Source: Annona cherimola (taxonomy: Eukaryota; Streptophyta; Magnoliopsida; Magnoliales; Annonaceae). From it: a stretch of DNA of 64,000 nucleotides. The stretch is from NCBI GenBank assembly GCA_030490835.1, contig CM059972.1, positions 47,285,452-47,349,451 of the forward strand, written 5' to 3'. The notes beneath the pieces are model-generated. The model was given only the letters and a program-made list of their open reading frames with translations, made no database searches and was not told where the DNA came from. How positions within the stretch are numbered: the first letter of the stretch is position 1; every line of letters starts with the position of its first letter. Of the stretch, positions 10,449 through 22,345 are shown in pieces. Both the position numbers and the translations under genes were made by a program.

Positions 10449-13400
10449 TGTGGCGCCCCAAACCCGAGCGTCACATCCTGAGCGTTACCTCAGGATCGTA
10501 TTGATTGGTAAACGTGATTAGGATTGTTGCCTTGTCACACGGCAGGTTTTAATGGTGTTTTTCCGATTTAATATTTTCTCATAAGAATTTAATTTCTCAT
10601 ATTTCCATTTCAAACATATCTAAATCATTTCCAACTCATGCATAACTAAGCCATTTCAATCCATTCAACACATATACACAGCATGATGTTCAAGCAACAT
10701 TTCAGCTTTTGCCTAAATCATATGTCACTGCATGTATACATCATAGTCATCAATATAAAACATTCAAATAGTTTACATCCATATCTCATGAGTTTTCATA
10801 ACATATCAATTCTAAAGTTTTTCTATTATTTCCTTAAGCTTGCACTTGCTCCTTCGCCATATCCTGTCCTCCACCTGTCTTTGGGTTTGGAAAATAAAAT
10901 TGTGAGTCGAAACTCAATAAGCAAGCTATTTGCATTTTACAGGAAAATCATTTCAGGCAACATTTTTGCATTTAAAACCATATTGGAAAGCACATTATAC
11001 CTTATCAAAAGGTATATCATGAAAACGTATAATCTTGTACCCATCACGAGTACCATATGCATAATGCCATATAAAAACATGGACATAATCATCATAAGTC
11101 CCTTAGGATAGAAGCTAGCCAGGCGACCATCCGTCCACGTTAACTCCCATTTTAGAGAGGGCGCCGCCGGCCTTGGGCCCATTTTAAGCGACTTGGCCAC
11201 ACCAAGGTGGGACAATCGGTCTTCTTATACCCTTCAAGTGGACCTAATACCCTGTGCACATAAACTTTTTCATAAATCCATCTTTAACATGCTAGCATGA
11301 TTTTTTCCATCAGAAACATAGAATCACATCATTTTTCCATAGCATTTATCAAAGAAGAATTTTATAATATTGCATTTGAAGTAAAAACATCATTTCAACA
11401 CCATTTTTCTAAGGGATGACCATCCTTAAACATATTAAAAATAATTTCCACAACTTCATCAAACAAGTTAAAGCAAAAATTGCATTTATGTAAACAATTT
11501 AGAAAACAAAATTCATTTAGAAAATTTGCTTGCTTACCTATGTCTCTTAGCTTTCCAATTCCGCTTTTTCTTTGCCTTTGCCTACATGAGAATAATATTT
11601 TTTTCATATATTTCTTTTTTCTCATATTTCATTTAGTTTTTCAACCCATTCCATTCACATATATCATTTATTTGACTTCACCAGTCATTATACACATATA
11701 TAGCACATTTTTACACATTTCAACTGCTAACACGTAACATGACCTATATAACTCCATAAATAGGGTATCCATTCATTCACATAAAATTAATTCAATAATT
11801 ATCATTTATAGGTTCATTAACCTCAATTTGTCCTTTTATCAATCTTTTTCAAAATACACGCATTGGTGTTCCACTTATGCACACATCATTACTTCATACT
11901 TCATAAATAAATTTCATAATTTGACATAAATCATTATACACTCTAAATAGATTTAGAATCATGAAATATATCATATTTTCATGCATTTTTGCACAAAATC
12001 ACTTTTTACAAGTCATTCATCACTTATACACATTTATCTATTCACGTATGCCCATTGGGCAACACACATAATGTATTTCATAAAATTTGATAACTCAGAA
12101 ATTTAATCCATATTTCAGCATGTTGATTACCCTTATTTACCACTATACTTAGGGTATTTTTATGGGATTTAAATCCACTCACCATAGGTTTCCAAAACAG
12201 CAAGTTTGGAACCCGTTTTTCACCCATTTAACTTGTCTTTTGACACATAACCCTAAGCAGTTTAATAAATCCGAATTTTCAGCAAATAATTACATTTTTA
12301 CTAATCAAAATTTAGGGCATTAACACATGTTTAATATTCATAAATTAAAACCTCTCAAAACAGCAAGTTACTTACCCGTTTTGGTCCCGTTTCCACTCTG
12401 TTTAGCCATCGTTTCATAAACCCATAAAAAATCAGATTTGAGTTTATTTTCTCCAATCCTTTTGAGCATCAGTAATAAATTAACCCTAGGATATTTTACC
12501 CTACCTAGAATTCACAAAGCATGCAAACCTATTTCCATATGATTTTTAGCATAGAAACGAAGAAATTGGGTCATATTTACCCCTTTGCATTCCATATTTT
12601 CTAAAGTTCATCATTTAAGCACAAACCAACATATGTTTTGCATTAATACATGATTCATAACCTAATCACATCATCAAACCAAAACAGCAACTTGTCATGG
12701 AGATTTAGGGTTTATCAACTTGAGTTTTCAACTCATATGTCATTGAAATCAACACTTTCACCATCTAAACATGGAAATTCATGTATAAAACTTAATACCC
12801 ATTCAATATTCATTCAAAAAGCATGTTAAATCATCATTTTAAAGATTCTTTAAGCATCCCTTTCATATTCCCATTTTGGAGTTTAAAAACTCAAAATAAC
12901 CAACTCAAACAACACATATACTTACTTGATTTTGTGCTAACTCAAGCCCTAACACTTGGAGATGATTTCCTCCTCAAATTCACTTCTTTTTTTCTTTCTT
13001 TTCTTCCTTCTCTTTCTGGCCAAAAGGGACGTGAGTTGCTGCTGTTTCTTGGAGTGAAAATTTCAGCACTTAGCAATTTTTCCAACCTCCTCTCACATGG
13101 ACGTGCATGGATTTATAAGCTGGATTTTTTTTCCAGCTGTGGGCCCCACTTCTTGGGCATTTTCCACACCATTAAATGGTCACTTATCCCCTTTGAAGTG
13201 CTGGACATTTTAAAACCATGTAAATTAGGTTTTTACCAATTTTCAAAAATCCAAAAATTACTTTAATCCATGGTCGTCCAAGCTGTCTAGCTAGCACGTC
13301 ATTTGCTGTCCATTTTTCCAGCAATTTTTTTTTAATAATTCCCGTTTAAGGGTAAAATATAGACTTAATTTTCCTTTAATTCATGTATTAATTTGGTGTT

Positions 13401-14448
13401 AAAAAAATTATCAAAATGGCAGCAATAAGCATATTTCTGCACGTCACATTGCCCCATATGCTGTCCACTTTTTCTCTCCCCAATTCAGTTGCATTCTAAT
13501 ATTTTTATTGCTGGAAATTTGCATAATTGAATGCATATCTTGGTGTCCCTATATGTCAGAAATATAAATACACATTTTAAAAAATTAAAAAAATCAAAGT
13601 ATGCAGCAAGATACCCCTTGGATGTCTCCATGGTGCCACCTTGCCTATGCATAGGTTGTTTGCTTTGTAGCTCCATCATGATAAACATTTAATGGCTGGA
13701 TAATTCATGTAATTTTGTATTTCATATAAATACATAAAATACTCTAGAAATGGGCTGCATTCGACACCTCAACTCCCATTAAAACCATGCAATTATGCAT
13801 TGTACTCTAGCATTAGTTGTTGGATACTTTTGAGGTTCATTAGTCAACCATGCTCACCTTTTTTAATGTAGGTATTTTCCCAAATTTTATACTTAATCTA
13901 AGCCATCCAAAATAAATATCTCATAATTTCATTCAACCGTTTCAAATTTCATCTTAATCCGATTTTCCTAGCTCCCGTTATAGTCATTTAAAGTTAACGG
14001 TTGAAATTGAAATATGATCAATAAATCATAACACTCATTTCATCAAGAATTTTCATAATCCAATAATTCCATAATACCAAGCCCAACATCATTAATTTTC
14101 ATTTCAAATTTCACTTGAATCTGCCTTACAGGCGTTGAGTTATGAATTTTCTAATATTTTTTCACTTAACTTAACACTAATCATACCAATGACCCTTATT
14201 CATTTTAAATGAATTAAAATGATTTTTCCATGATGTTTTTGCACATTTAAATCAACAACAATTTGTTCCAATCCCATTGTCTCATTTTAGCTCAAAATGA
14301 TTAATCACATCATTATTGCTAATCCATAACCCTAATTGCAATAATTAGCAAAATCACATAAAACCTTCATAATTCAATAATTCACATATAAATATCATAT
14401 ACATGATTAATTCATGCATATGGGCTCTATATTGGTTAGGGTTTCACA
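10449..14448 (-). repeat. 5' LTR of element B (4,000 bp)
   Basis: It starts on the minus strand with TGTGAAACCCTAACC at 14448 and ends GGGGCGCCACA at 10449, followed by the PBS. It is a complete LTR with TG...CA ends and is collinear with the 3' LTR at 2730-6730. No confident TATA box was assigned because the sequence is generally AT-rich. Confidence 0.92.
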
Positions 14449-14453
14449 CTATC
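14449..14453. repeat. Target-site duplication CTATC, right copy
   Basis: It matches CTATC at 2725-2729 on the other side of element B. The env-like frame of element A resumes right after it. Confidence 0.9.
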
Positions 14454-15459
14454 ATGCAAGTTGGGCGAATCCTGGAGGTCCCTTATGATGATGAATAGCT
14501 CCCTGCAAACCTTTCCCTCGCCCAAATGTATAATCAACTCACCAGGAGCAGCAAATATCATCCCGGGGTCAAATTTTTACATTACGTTGATTTATCCCCA
14601 AGGGTAAGGGTCCTAAGATTGCTAATCGCCCACTACATCTATCCCAAGGGTGGAGGGAGAAATCAGGTGAACCCATAGGAGGCAGAAATCCTTTAGAAAG
14701 TCGCCAACAGAGTTAAAGTCAACCTCCCCTGACTCTTCCTAGAAACACTCACCTCTAGAAAGGACAACCCACGAGGGGTTTTGCCTTACGGGATATGGAT
14801 AGAGGTAGACATTGATGGTGAGCCATTTGAGGTATTGAAGCCGACGAATGCAATCAACAAAGCTTTGCTCCAAAGAATGAAAAATAAACGTGGATCAGTT
14901 CAGGGCAGAGCGAATCCAAGAAAGGATGGGTGTACCGGCTCCAGAAGAAGCCGGAGGAGCACAGGTTCAGGGGGAGCAGCCCGCTCCACCACAGGATGCT
15001 CCCGAGGAGCCCGCTTCGCCGCTATCACATGGATCTTGTTCACCACGAGGATCCGAGATCCCAGACCCCGCTCCTCGGCCACCATCGTGGGATAACTCGG
15101 TGAACGCCATCCGAGAACACTTAGAGCAAATCGAGGATCGCTCGACGTCTCAAATTGTCGGGGTCCTAACCGATATCATGGACATGCATTTGAGATAGGA
15201 CCGCATGGATCGGGAACTAAGGACGATTCGGTATCACTTGGCATCTGAGAACAACAGGAATCAACCAATACCCGAATTGGATCCATTTGACACCGGGTCA
15301 GTGCGCCGAGATCCGACTCCAGGCCCCGTATCATCTTTCTATTCCTCATCCCACGTTAGACCCATCCGACCCACTCCTCCTTTCCAATCAACTCCATATC
15401 CTATATCGGCATTTCTATATGCCAAATCTCAGCAAGTCGACCCCTATTTGATCTATTGA
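14454..15459 (+). pseudogene. Sirevirus env-like ORF2, 3' part
   Basis: This continues the frame interrupted at 2729. It first shows HYVDLSPRVRVLRLLIAHYI and LPYGIWIEVDIDGEPFEVL, which complete the plant-transposon domain of Sirevirus env-like proteins, with four in-frame stops between 14494 and 14742. A frameshift near 14880 moves to a second frame (14890-15459). That frame is Pro/Gln-rich (PAPPQDAPEEPASP), then has NAIREHLEQIEDR and a Ser/Pro-rich tail ending QQVDPYLIY. One further stop lies at 15196-15198. With 2140-2729 the whole ORF would be roughly 530 residues. No signal peptide or membrane segment is evident, so a true envelope role is not supported. Confidence 0.75.
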
Positions 15460-15474
15460 CAAAAAGGGGGAAAA
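15460..15474 (+). other. Upstream polypurine tract (element A)
   Basis: CAAAAAGGGGGAAAA lies just after the ORF2 stop and about 390 bases before the LTR. It nearly duplicates the tract next to the LTR. Sireviruses are known to carry more than one polypurine tract in this region. The interval 15475-15847 is AT-rich and noncoding. Confidence 0.65.
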
Positions 15475-15847
15475 TAGTTGAGTTTGTTTTATTTTTTTAT
15501 TTTTAGAATTTTAGGTTGGGTAGTTTGTATATAGGTTTGCATTTGAATTTTCTTTTGAAACTTGTATACAATGCTCTGATTATATATGAAAAGTTTATTT
15601 ATGGTATATGCTTTGTTTACTTATGTTTTGTTCTTGCATTGGATTCAAATGGATGATTGAATAAATGAAATGCTTATATGAATGGATTTTATTGGAAAGG
15701 AAATATGCAAATGAAATATGTATATCAATTTCATTAAGTTCAAAAGGCAAATGACCTATGATTATCCTAAAAATGTCAAAATAGGATAAAATGGTATGTT
15801 TTAAAGATATCGAAAGGTATATACTCAAATCGGTTTTGTCAATCATC

Positions 15848-15860
15848 AAAAAGGGGGAGA
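15848..15860 (+). other. Polypurine tract next to the 3' LTR (element A)
   Basis: AAAAAGGGGGAGA is followed by one T and then TGTTGGAAAC, the start of the LTR. In reverse transcription this purine run primes plus-strand DNA. It fixes the orientation of element A as plus. Confidence 0.92.
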
Positions 15861-16019
15861 TTGTTGGAAACAAGTATTGAAATCAAAGGCAAAATACCCA
15901 AAGCATATGTTTTGATGATTAACAACTCAATTTGAGTAAGTTTTGGCTACTAATATGTTTGTGAAATATTTTAAGGTTATAAAAATGAAAAATATAAAGC
16001 CTGATAGGTCAAGTTGATT

Positions 16020-16790
16020 TCCAAGTCGACTCAGGCATCGACTTAGGCTAAGTCGATCCCCAAGTCGACTCCAACATACTTCAAAGGCTATTTTTTGTCC
16101 AGAGCTGAAATTAGAGAGCGAAAGTTGCCGAAGTCGCACACGAAGTCGACTTCGCATGCGAATTGGATCCAAGTCGACCCAAACAACACAGAATTTGAAG
16201 AGTAAAGTCGCAAACTAAGTCGACTTGATATTCGAGTTGAGTGAAGTTGAAGACCAAGTCGACCGAAACATTCAACTTGGATCAAATGAAGATAAGGAAG
16301 GTCCAAAATAAACAGATTTGCATTAATAGAGCAAGGAACACACATTTGGACATTTACATGAACTCCAAATTCCAAGAATCTGAGATCTCAAGACATGGAA
16401 CCAAATGTTTTCAAGATAGGATGATCATACTAAGTGTCAAGTAATATAAATCAGCAAAAGAACAATTATTATGAAGAAAATCAAGCGACCAAAGAAATTC
16501 AAGATCATCAAGCAAGCATTAGAAGTGAAGTCGCACCAAAGTCGACTCCAGCAGCGACTTGGGTCAAGTCCAAGTCCAAGTCCAAGTCAACCAAAAGAAG
16601 AGACTTGAAAATTGCTGAAAACCGAAGTCGCACCCAAAGTCGACTCCACATGCAACTTGGGTTAAGTTCGAGACCAAGTCGACCTGGGGAGGAACTTAAA
16701 TAGCATGCTTACACCCGAAGTCGCACCCAAAGTCGACTCCAGCCTGCGGCTTGGGTGAAGTTACACCCGAAGTCGACTCCACCTACTACT
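16020..16790. repeat. AAGTCGACTC palindrome array in the LTR U3
   Basis: At least twelve copies of AAGTCGAC or close variants occur, often as CAAGTCGACTCC or CGAAGTCGACTTCG, interleaved with GTCGCACCCAA segments. A short run of AAGTCC repeats lies at about 16565-16590. The array lies upstream of the TATA box, where transcription factors would act. Palindrome clusters in this position are a described Sirevirus trait. Confidence 0.85.
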
Positions 16791-16874
16791 TGGGTCGCAA
16801 CGTTCGAAAATTTGAACATTGGTGCATTTATTATGCGCCAACCAACTCTCTAACGTTCCAATCTCTTCCTCCAT

Positions 16875-16882
16875 TATATATA
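16875..16882 (+). promoter_or_regulatory. Probable LTR TATA box
   Basis: TATATATA lies within CCATTATATATAGACACTC, about 85 bases after the last palindrome and about 700 bases before the LTR end. This fits a U3/R boundary near 16905-16915. It is the only good plant-type TATA in this part of the LTR. Confidence 0.6.
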
Positions 16883-17215
16883 GACACTCAAGTGAACATG
16901 AAAGCATATAGAAAAGTGCAGAAATAGAAGATACTCGTTCAAAATTCCATTTTCCTAGCCTTGAGTGATCTATACACTTTCGAAGGAAGAACAAGCTTCA
17001 AACTTGCTGCTTGCTTCAATGCCAATCGATTTGTTTGTTCTACGAGTTCTTCCTCAAGCTGTAACTTGCCTACACAAACTGTAAAGTGTAGATCTTTCTC
17101 TTTTTGAATTTGTTATTTAGTTTTGATGCTTGGTTTGATATTGGTGTTTCAAACTAAGTGATAGCAAAGTAGCGTTGTGACTGGAGTAGGGACTCGTCAT
17201 CTACTTGTACTAAGT

Positions 17216-17313
17216 GTTGTATATGCCCCCTAGAGCTAGAATCTAGAAGAGAGCGGAGGCTCTAGTTGTATATGCCCCCTAGAGCTGGAATCTAGAAGAG
17301 AGCGGAGGCTCTA
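17216..17313. repeat. 49-bp tandem duplication in the LTR
   Basis: The unit GTTGTATATGCCCCCTAGAG and following occurs twice with a 49-base period and one difference. It lies downstream of the presumed transcription start. Confidence 0.9.
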
Positions 17314-17575
17314 GTTGTATTCGTGGAATATATAGTGGAACCCAAGTCACAAGGAGTGTGAGCTTGGAAGAGTGGAGTATGGAAGGTTGCCCGAACCACT
17401 ATAAAATCTTGTTTATTGATTTTTATTTCTGCTTTCATTATCTTATTGCTTTCCATTTGTTTCATTAAAGGGGACTGAATTAATCCGGGGTAAAGTTTCT
17501 GTTTAAAGCGAAAAATTTTAAATACCCAATTCACCCCTCCCCTCTTGGATAATTGTCATTAACTCGGGACCAACA

Positions 17576-18841
17576 TCTCCAACCTTCATAGCATATGGAC
17601 GTCCATACCTTATATAACTTGAAATTTTTTCAGCTTTTTAGGCCCACTTGCCACATCATTTGAGCGTGAATTAAGCCATGTTTATCCCTTATTGACATGG
17701 CACATCCAACTCCAAGTAAATTAGAAAATTATCCTATGTAAAAATCCATCAAAATCTATTGCATTGATGGGCCACCAAGCTGTCCACACAAGTGACGTCC
17801 ATTGTAGCTGCCCCTTTTGAAAATTTTCCACAAAATTCAGTTTTAATTTATGGTAATTTATTTACCCTAGCTAGTATCTCATTTAGATGCTCATTTAGCA
17901 TCTAAAAAAATCGAGAAAAATCAAGCAACAGCCCTTGGACGTCCACCTCATCAAGGCTACCTTGCTGTCCACTATTCATTATGTCCACATGGCTTTGATT
18001 TTGAAAAATTTTTGCCATAATTTTTCACTCTAATTTATGGCCATTTACTCACCTTGGCTCCCTAGATATCTTAGGTATAGATTTTATATATAAAAAATCA
18101 CAAAATTCACATTTTAGGGCCCTTGGACGTTTATGGAGTGCTACACACATATGCCTCCCTTGAGCTATTCCATTAGCTCTTTAAATCCAACAAATATGCA
18201 TGGAATTTTTCATGGATTTTTCCATTTTAGAAAATTCCCTTGAAATTACCTCCTTTTAGCACCTCTTTTATGCTATCAATTATGTAATTAATCTCTTTAA
18301 CTTTAACATAAATGCAAAGCTACTTTATGGTGCATAAAGTCAAAGTTACATGCTTTTTTTCGTTTAGGCATATTTCCACAATAATTATCTTAATCCAATC
18401 CTTCCATAGCGTTAATCTCATAATTTTATCCAACCATTTCAAATTTCATCTCAATACGACTTTTCTATCTCAAGTTATGATCATTTGAAATTAACTTTTG
18501 GATTTTGGATGAAAATGATTAATTATCACCCTAAACCCATCAAAATTTTCATAATCCAACCTATCCATAAGATTGAGCACAAAATTATGCGCTTACCTTT
18601 CAAATTTCATCTCAATCCGCCTTACAAGTGTCAAGTATGAATTTTCTAGCATTTTCCAACTTAATTCTATAATTATCATTCTAATTCCCATTAATCAAAT
18701 CATGAAAATTAAATTAATTATTCATGACACACTAATACTTTACAATCCTCATTAGGCCAGTTTAATCATATTGACCCATATCGGCTTATAATGATTAATT
18801 TAATCATTATTCATAACCATTGGCCCTAATTGCAATAAATC
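17576..18841 (-). mobile_element. Gypsy LTR relic, minus orientation
   Basis: Motif order matches the minus-oriented Tekay LTRs: CATATGGACGTCCATACC and TTTTTAGGCCCACTTGCC, then the CATTTCAAATTTCATCTCAA block, ending near CCCTAATTGCAATAAATC. Both LTR termini are missing. No coding sequence is visible. It is cut by Sirevirus element A on the left and by the LINE on the right. Confidence 0.65.
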
Positions 18842-20785
18842 ATCATTATCATCATAAGCCATTTTCCACCTAGGTGGGGTCGGCTGCATGGATTATGTTA
18901 CGCCATTCTTGGCGATTTAAAACTAATTTTTCTGTAATTTGTAATATTTTTAAATCTTGTTTAATTACTTCCATATATTTTTTTGGGTCTTCCTCTCATT
19001 TTCTTATCACCTTCTACTTGGATAGACTTTGTTTTTTCCTAACCGGTGCTACTTCAGGCCTCCTTTTAAAATAAACAAACCATCTTAATCTATTTTCTCT
19101 CATTTTATCACAAATTGGTCTACTTTTAAGTTTTCTCGAATTATTTCATTTCTAATTTTATCTTTTCTTGTTTTACCACTCATCCACCTTAACATTCTCA
19201 TTTATGCTACGCTCATTTTTCGTATATGTCGTTCTTTAACTACCCAAAATTCTGCCCTATAAAGCATAGCAGGTCTAATCGCAGTCTTATAAAATTTTCC
19301 TTTTAATTTGATTGGAACTCGATGGTCACATAAAATTCCTGACACACTTCTCCATTTCTTCTATCCTGCTTGAATTCTATAAATTATATCTTTCTCAATT
19401 TCCCCGTTCTCTTGAACTATTGATCCTAAGTACAGAAAGTGATTAGTTCTTGTTATTACTTAATCTAAAATCTTAATTGGTTCCTCATTCGAGTTCTCAC
19501 TATTATTAAAATTGCGTTTCATATATTCAGTTTTAGTGTGACTAATTCTAAAACCATTAGATTCTAAAGCATCTACCCCCTATTCAATTTTAAATTTAGT
19601 CCTTCTTTAGTTTCATCTATTAGAACAATGTCATCTGCAAATAACATATACCAAGGTACTTCTTCTTGGAGATGTCTAGTAATTTCATCTATTACTAAGG
19701 TAAAAAGGTAAGGACTCAAGGCTGAGCCTTGATGTAGACCGATTTTAACGGGGAAGACACTAGTATCTCCACTAATGGTCCTCACATTCGTAACAACCCC
19801 CTCATATATATCTTTAATAATATCAATGTATCTATTATTAATTACTTTGTTTCTCATCACCTGTCATATTAACTTTCTTGGTACTCGATCATAAGCTTTT
19901 TCTAAATTAATAAAAATCATGTATAAGTTCTTTTTCTTCTCCCTATACTTTTCAAATAGTTGTCTAAGTAAGAAAATAGTTTCAGTGGTTGATTTTCCTG
20001 GCATAAAACCAAATTGATTTTCAGATATATTAGTTTCTCGTCTTAGTCTATGTTCAATTACTCTTTCCCAGAATTTCATAGTATGACTCATTAATTTTAT
20101 TCCACGATAATTTGCACAATTTTGAATATCTCCCTTATTTTTATAAATTGGAACTATAATGCCTTTCCTCCATTCACTTGGCATTAACATGCTTTTATAA
20201 TCTTATTAAAAAAATTTGTTAACCATGTTGCACCTACATCTCTCATGCACTTCCATGCCTCAATTGATATATTATTTGTGCCTAAGGCTTTTTTTGTTTT
20301 CATTTTCTTTAGAGATTCCTTTACTTCATATATTCAAATTTTTAGGAAATAACCGATATTCCTATTTTCTTCTCTATTTAAACTAACATCTAATGTTAAA
20401 TGTTCTTGTGGGGTATCATTTAGTAAACTATAAAAATAAGTTTTTCATCTTTCTTTAATATCATCATCTTTGACTAGAACTCTTTTGTCCTCACTTTTAA
20501 TACATCTAACATGTGTTAAATCTTTGCCCTTATTTTTTCTTAATTTAGCCAACTTAAAAATATCTTTTTCACCCTGTCTAGTTCCTAATCTTTCATATAA
20601 GTTCACATAATCTTTGTGTTTAGCATTGCTAATAATGTTTTTAGTAGCTTTTTTTGATAATTTATATTGTTGTAAGTTTGTATCATTTTTATTTCTCTAC
20701 CATGTTTTAAACTTTTCTTGTTTAGCATTTATAGCTTTTTGAACATCTTCATTCTGACGAGCTGCGTATATGTCTATTAAAATTG
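18842..20785 (-). mobile_element. RTE-type LINE, 5'-truncated
   Basis: The element reads on the minus strand. Its 3' end carries the typical plant RTE ending GCAGCCGACCCCACCTAGG near 18870-18890. A short ATGATGATAATGATGA tail follows near 18845-18860, in place of poly(A). The body is reverse transcriptase coding sequence. The 5' end is lost at about 20785, so the endonuclease domain is absent. Dead-on-arrival truncation of this kind is normal for LINEs. No clear target duplication was found. Confidence 0.88.
18877..20785 (-). pseudogene. LINE (RTE clade) reverse transcriptase
   Basis: Minus-strand frames give, in order, RWKTYFYSLLND near 20440, MPSEWRKGIIVPIYKNKGDI (20190-20130), NQFGFMPGKSTTETIFLLRQ, NLEKAYDRVPR, GLHQGSALSPYLF and YMLFADDIVL near 19635, where the FADD catalytic motif is intact. 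A C-terminal part ends with EWRNIIHAADPT near 18880, as in plant RTE proteins. RT of this type makes cDNA at the nicked target site. Stops and at least one frameshift (at about 19862) break the frame. Only the RT and C-terminal parts are present. Confidence 0.9.
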
Positions 20786-21480
20786 CTTGCTATTTACGCA
20801 AGTATACCTGCCGTGTCAAGTAATAAAGAGTGAGTAAAGTATCGTTCCCATGAGGAATTGTTAACCAGAATTATTAATCAGTTTAATTGCTTTCAATGGA
20901 TAGAAAATTCTGAGTTTATGGATTTAAACTAAAGCTAACAACTGCAATAAGAAATTAGAGTAGAGTTCACGGAACTGCGGGATACTAGAAACGATGGTAG
21001 ATAGATAGCTCGGAATCCTTGAATCTAGACTATATCTCATTAGTTCCTTTATATTGGATTGTGTATGGATTTACTAGCCCAAGTTCAATAATCTCTATAT
21101 ATGTCTTCCAACACTATATAAAGCTAATTACACCCTATTTAATTGTTATGTTCCCATGCCATTAAATAAAGTGAAATTGATAAGTGCATAACCTGTTTAG
21201 TGACTACACAGGGTTTAATGGTATATTCCTATCCGTTAAACAACTCCCCTTACAAAGAGGAAACCTATGCCTTGCACATGGATCTAGCAGAGATTTTCCT
21301 CTTCCAAGGATAAATCACACAATTAAATCGTCTTACAAGGTAACTAATCTTACAAAAAGCATTAAAACCACACATGCAAGGGTAAATCATACACAATCAT
21401 ATATAATATCTAATATTCATTCCTGAATTTCAAAAAACCAAGATAATATAGTTTAGAGTTCAATTCATCCTATCTATCCA
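20786..21480. other. Unclassified retroelement-like relic
   Basis: It begins near CGCAAGTATACCTGCCGTGTCAAG, a string type common in plant LTR and UTR sequences, and continues AT-rich to about 21480 without a coding signal or termini I can place. It separates the LINE from the next gypsy LTR piece. Confidence 0.35.
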
Positions 21481-22345
21481 TCTAATGGAGGTTTAGTCCT
21501 CTTTTCTCCTCTTCCTTGCTGGGTTGGACGTGCCCTAGCTGCTGCCTTTGGAGAAAATCACCATTTCTCTCTTGTTTCTCTCTCTCTCTCTCCCTCTCTC
21601 TCTCTCTCTCCTTCTCTCTCTTTATCTTTCTCCTTCTCTCTCTCCTTTTCCCCCTGCTGGAACGTCTAGCCCCTTTCTCTCCTTTTTTCCTCTTTTTATA
21701 TGTCACTTTTCTTGGTGCTCAAGCAACCCCTAGGGCATTTTAGTAAATTCCATTTTCACCTTCCCAAATTGCCCTCATTGCAACTTCCACGAAGCTTCCT
21801 ACCTTGACTTGATTTAATGACTTTCGTCTTTTTGTGATTAAGCAAATTCAATGATAATTAGCTTAATCCATTCCATTCATCTCATAGATTTTATATTTTT
21901 ATTCCATCGTTTCAAATTCCATCTCAAGCTGATGTTTCTAACTTAAGTTATGACAACTTAAATTTATCTTTTGGATTTGGGATTAAAATAATTAATTATC
22001 ACCCTAATCCCATCATGATTCCCTTAATCCAATCCATTCAAAATATTGAGCCTACCGTCGTGAGCTTACCTTTCAAATTTCATTGAAACCCGCCTTGTAA
22101 GCATCAAGTTATGAATTTTCTATCATTTTTCACCTTAATTTCATAATTACATTTTAGTCTCCATAAATGAAATCACGATTATTAACATGATTATTCATGA
22201 CACCTTGTCACCTTTAAATCCTCATTAAGCCCCTCGGGTCCTACTGACTCACTTTGGGCTCCGGCGATTAAATTTTTAATCACCATTCTTAACTAAAACC
22301 CTAATTGCAAAATATCATTAATCATAAATTGCCAATATGTAACCA
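21481..22345 (-). mobile_element. Tekay-type LTR fragment, minus orientation
   Basis: It shares the block order of the solo LTR near 35830-36660: CTTGCTGGGTTGGACGTGCC, CTGCCTTTGGAGAAAATC, a (CT)n run at about 21575-21640, GGTGCTCAAGCAACCCCTAG and CCTTGTCACCTTTAAATCC. Both termini are missing. Open frames across the CT run are low complexity. Confidence 0.8.

Larger units (their letters stand above)
2730..14448 (-). mobile_element. Tekay/Del-type gypsy element B (internally deleted)
   Basis: This 11.7-kb element lies on the minus strand, with two LTRs of about 4 kb, TG...CA termini and perfect CTATC duplications. Order on the minus strand: 5' LTR (14448-10449), PBS, extra acidic ORF (10232-9432), gag (9002-7755), protease and first part of RT (7754-6731), then 3' LTR (6730-2730). 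RT is fused directly to the LTR. The RT active site, RNase H, integrase, chromodomain and polypurine tract are missing, and the 3' LTR lacks roughly its first 12 bases. The deletion must have followed integration, since both outer duplications are intact. The two LTRs are collinear with scattered differences and a few short indels. Confidence 0.93.
15862..17575 (+). repeat. 3' LTR of Sirevirus element A (1,714 bp)
   Basis: It begins TGTTGGAAAC after the polypurine tract and ends GGGACCAACA, giving inverted TGTTGG/CCAACA termini. Its end matches 1-226. It holds a palindrome array (16020-16790), a TATA box (16875) and a 49-bp duplication (17216-17313). The five bases after it are TCTCC. The partner duplication would lie left of the window. 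Confidence 0.92.

Noticed and set aside
2140..15459. Calling Sirevirus ORF2 a retroviral envelope gene
   Set aside because: No signal peptide, membrane segment or cleavage site is visible. The name env-like is positional only.
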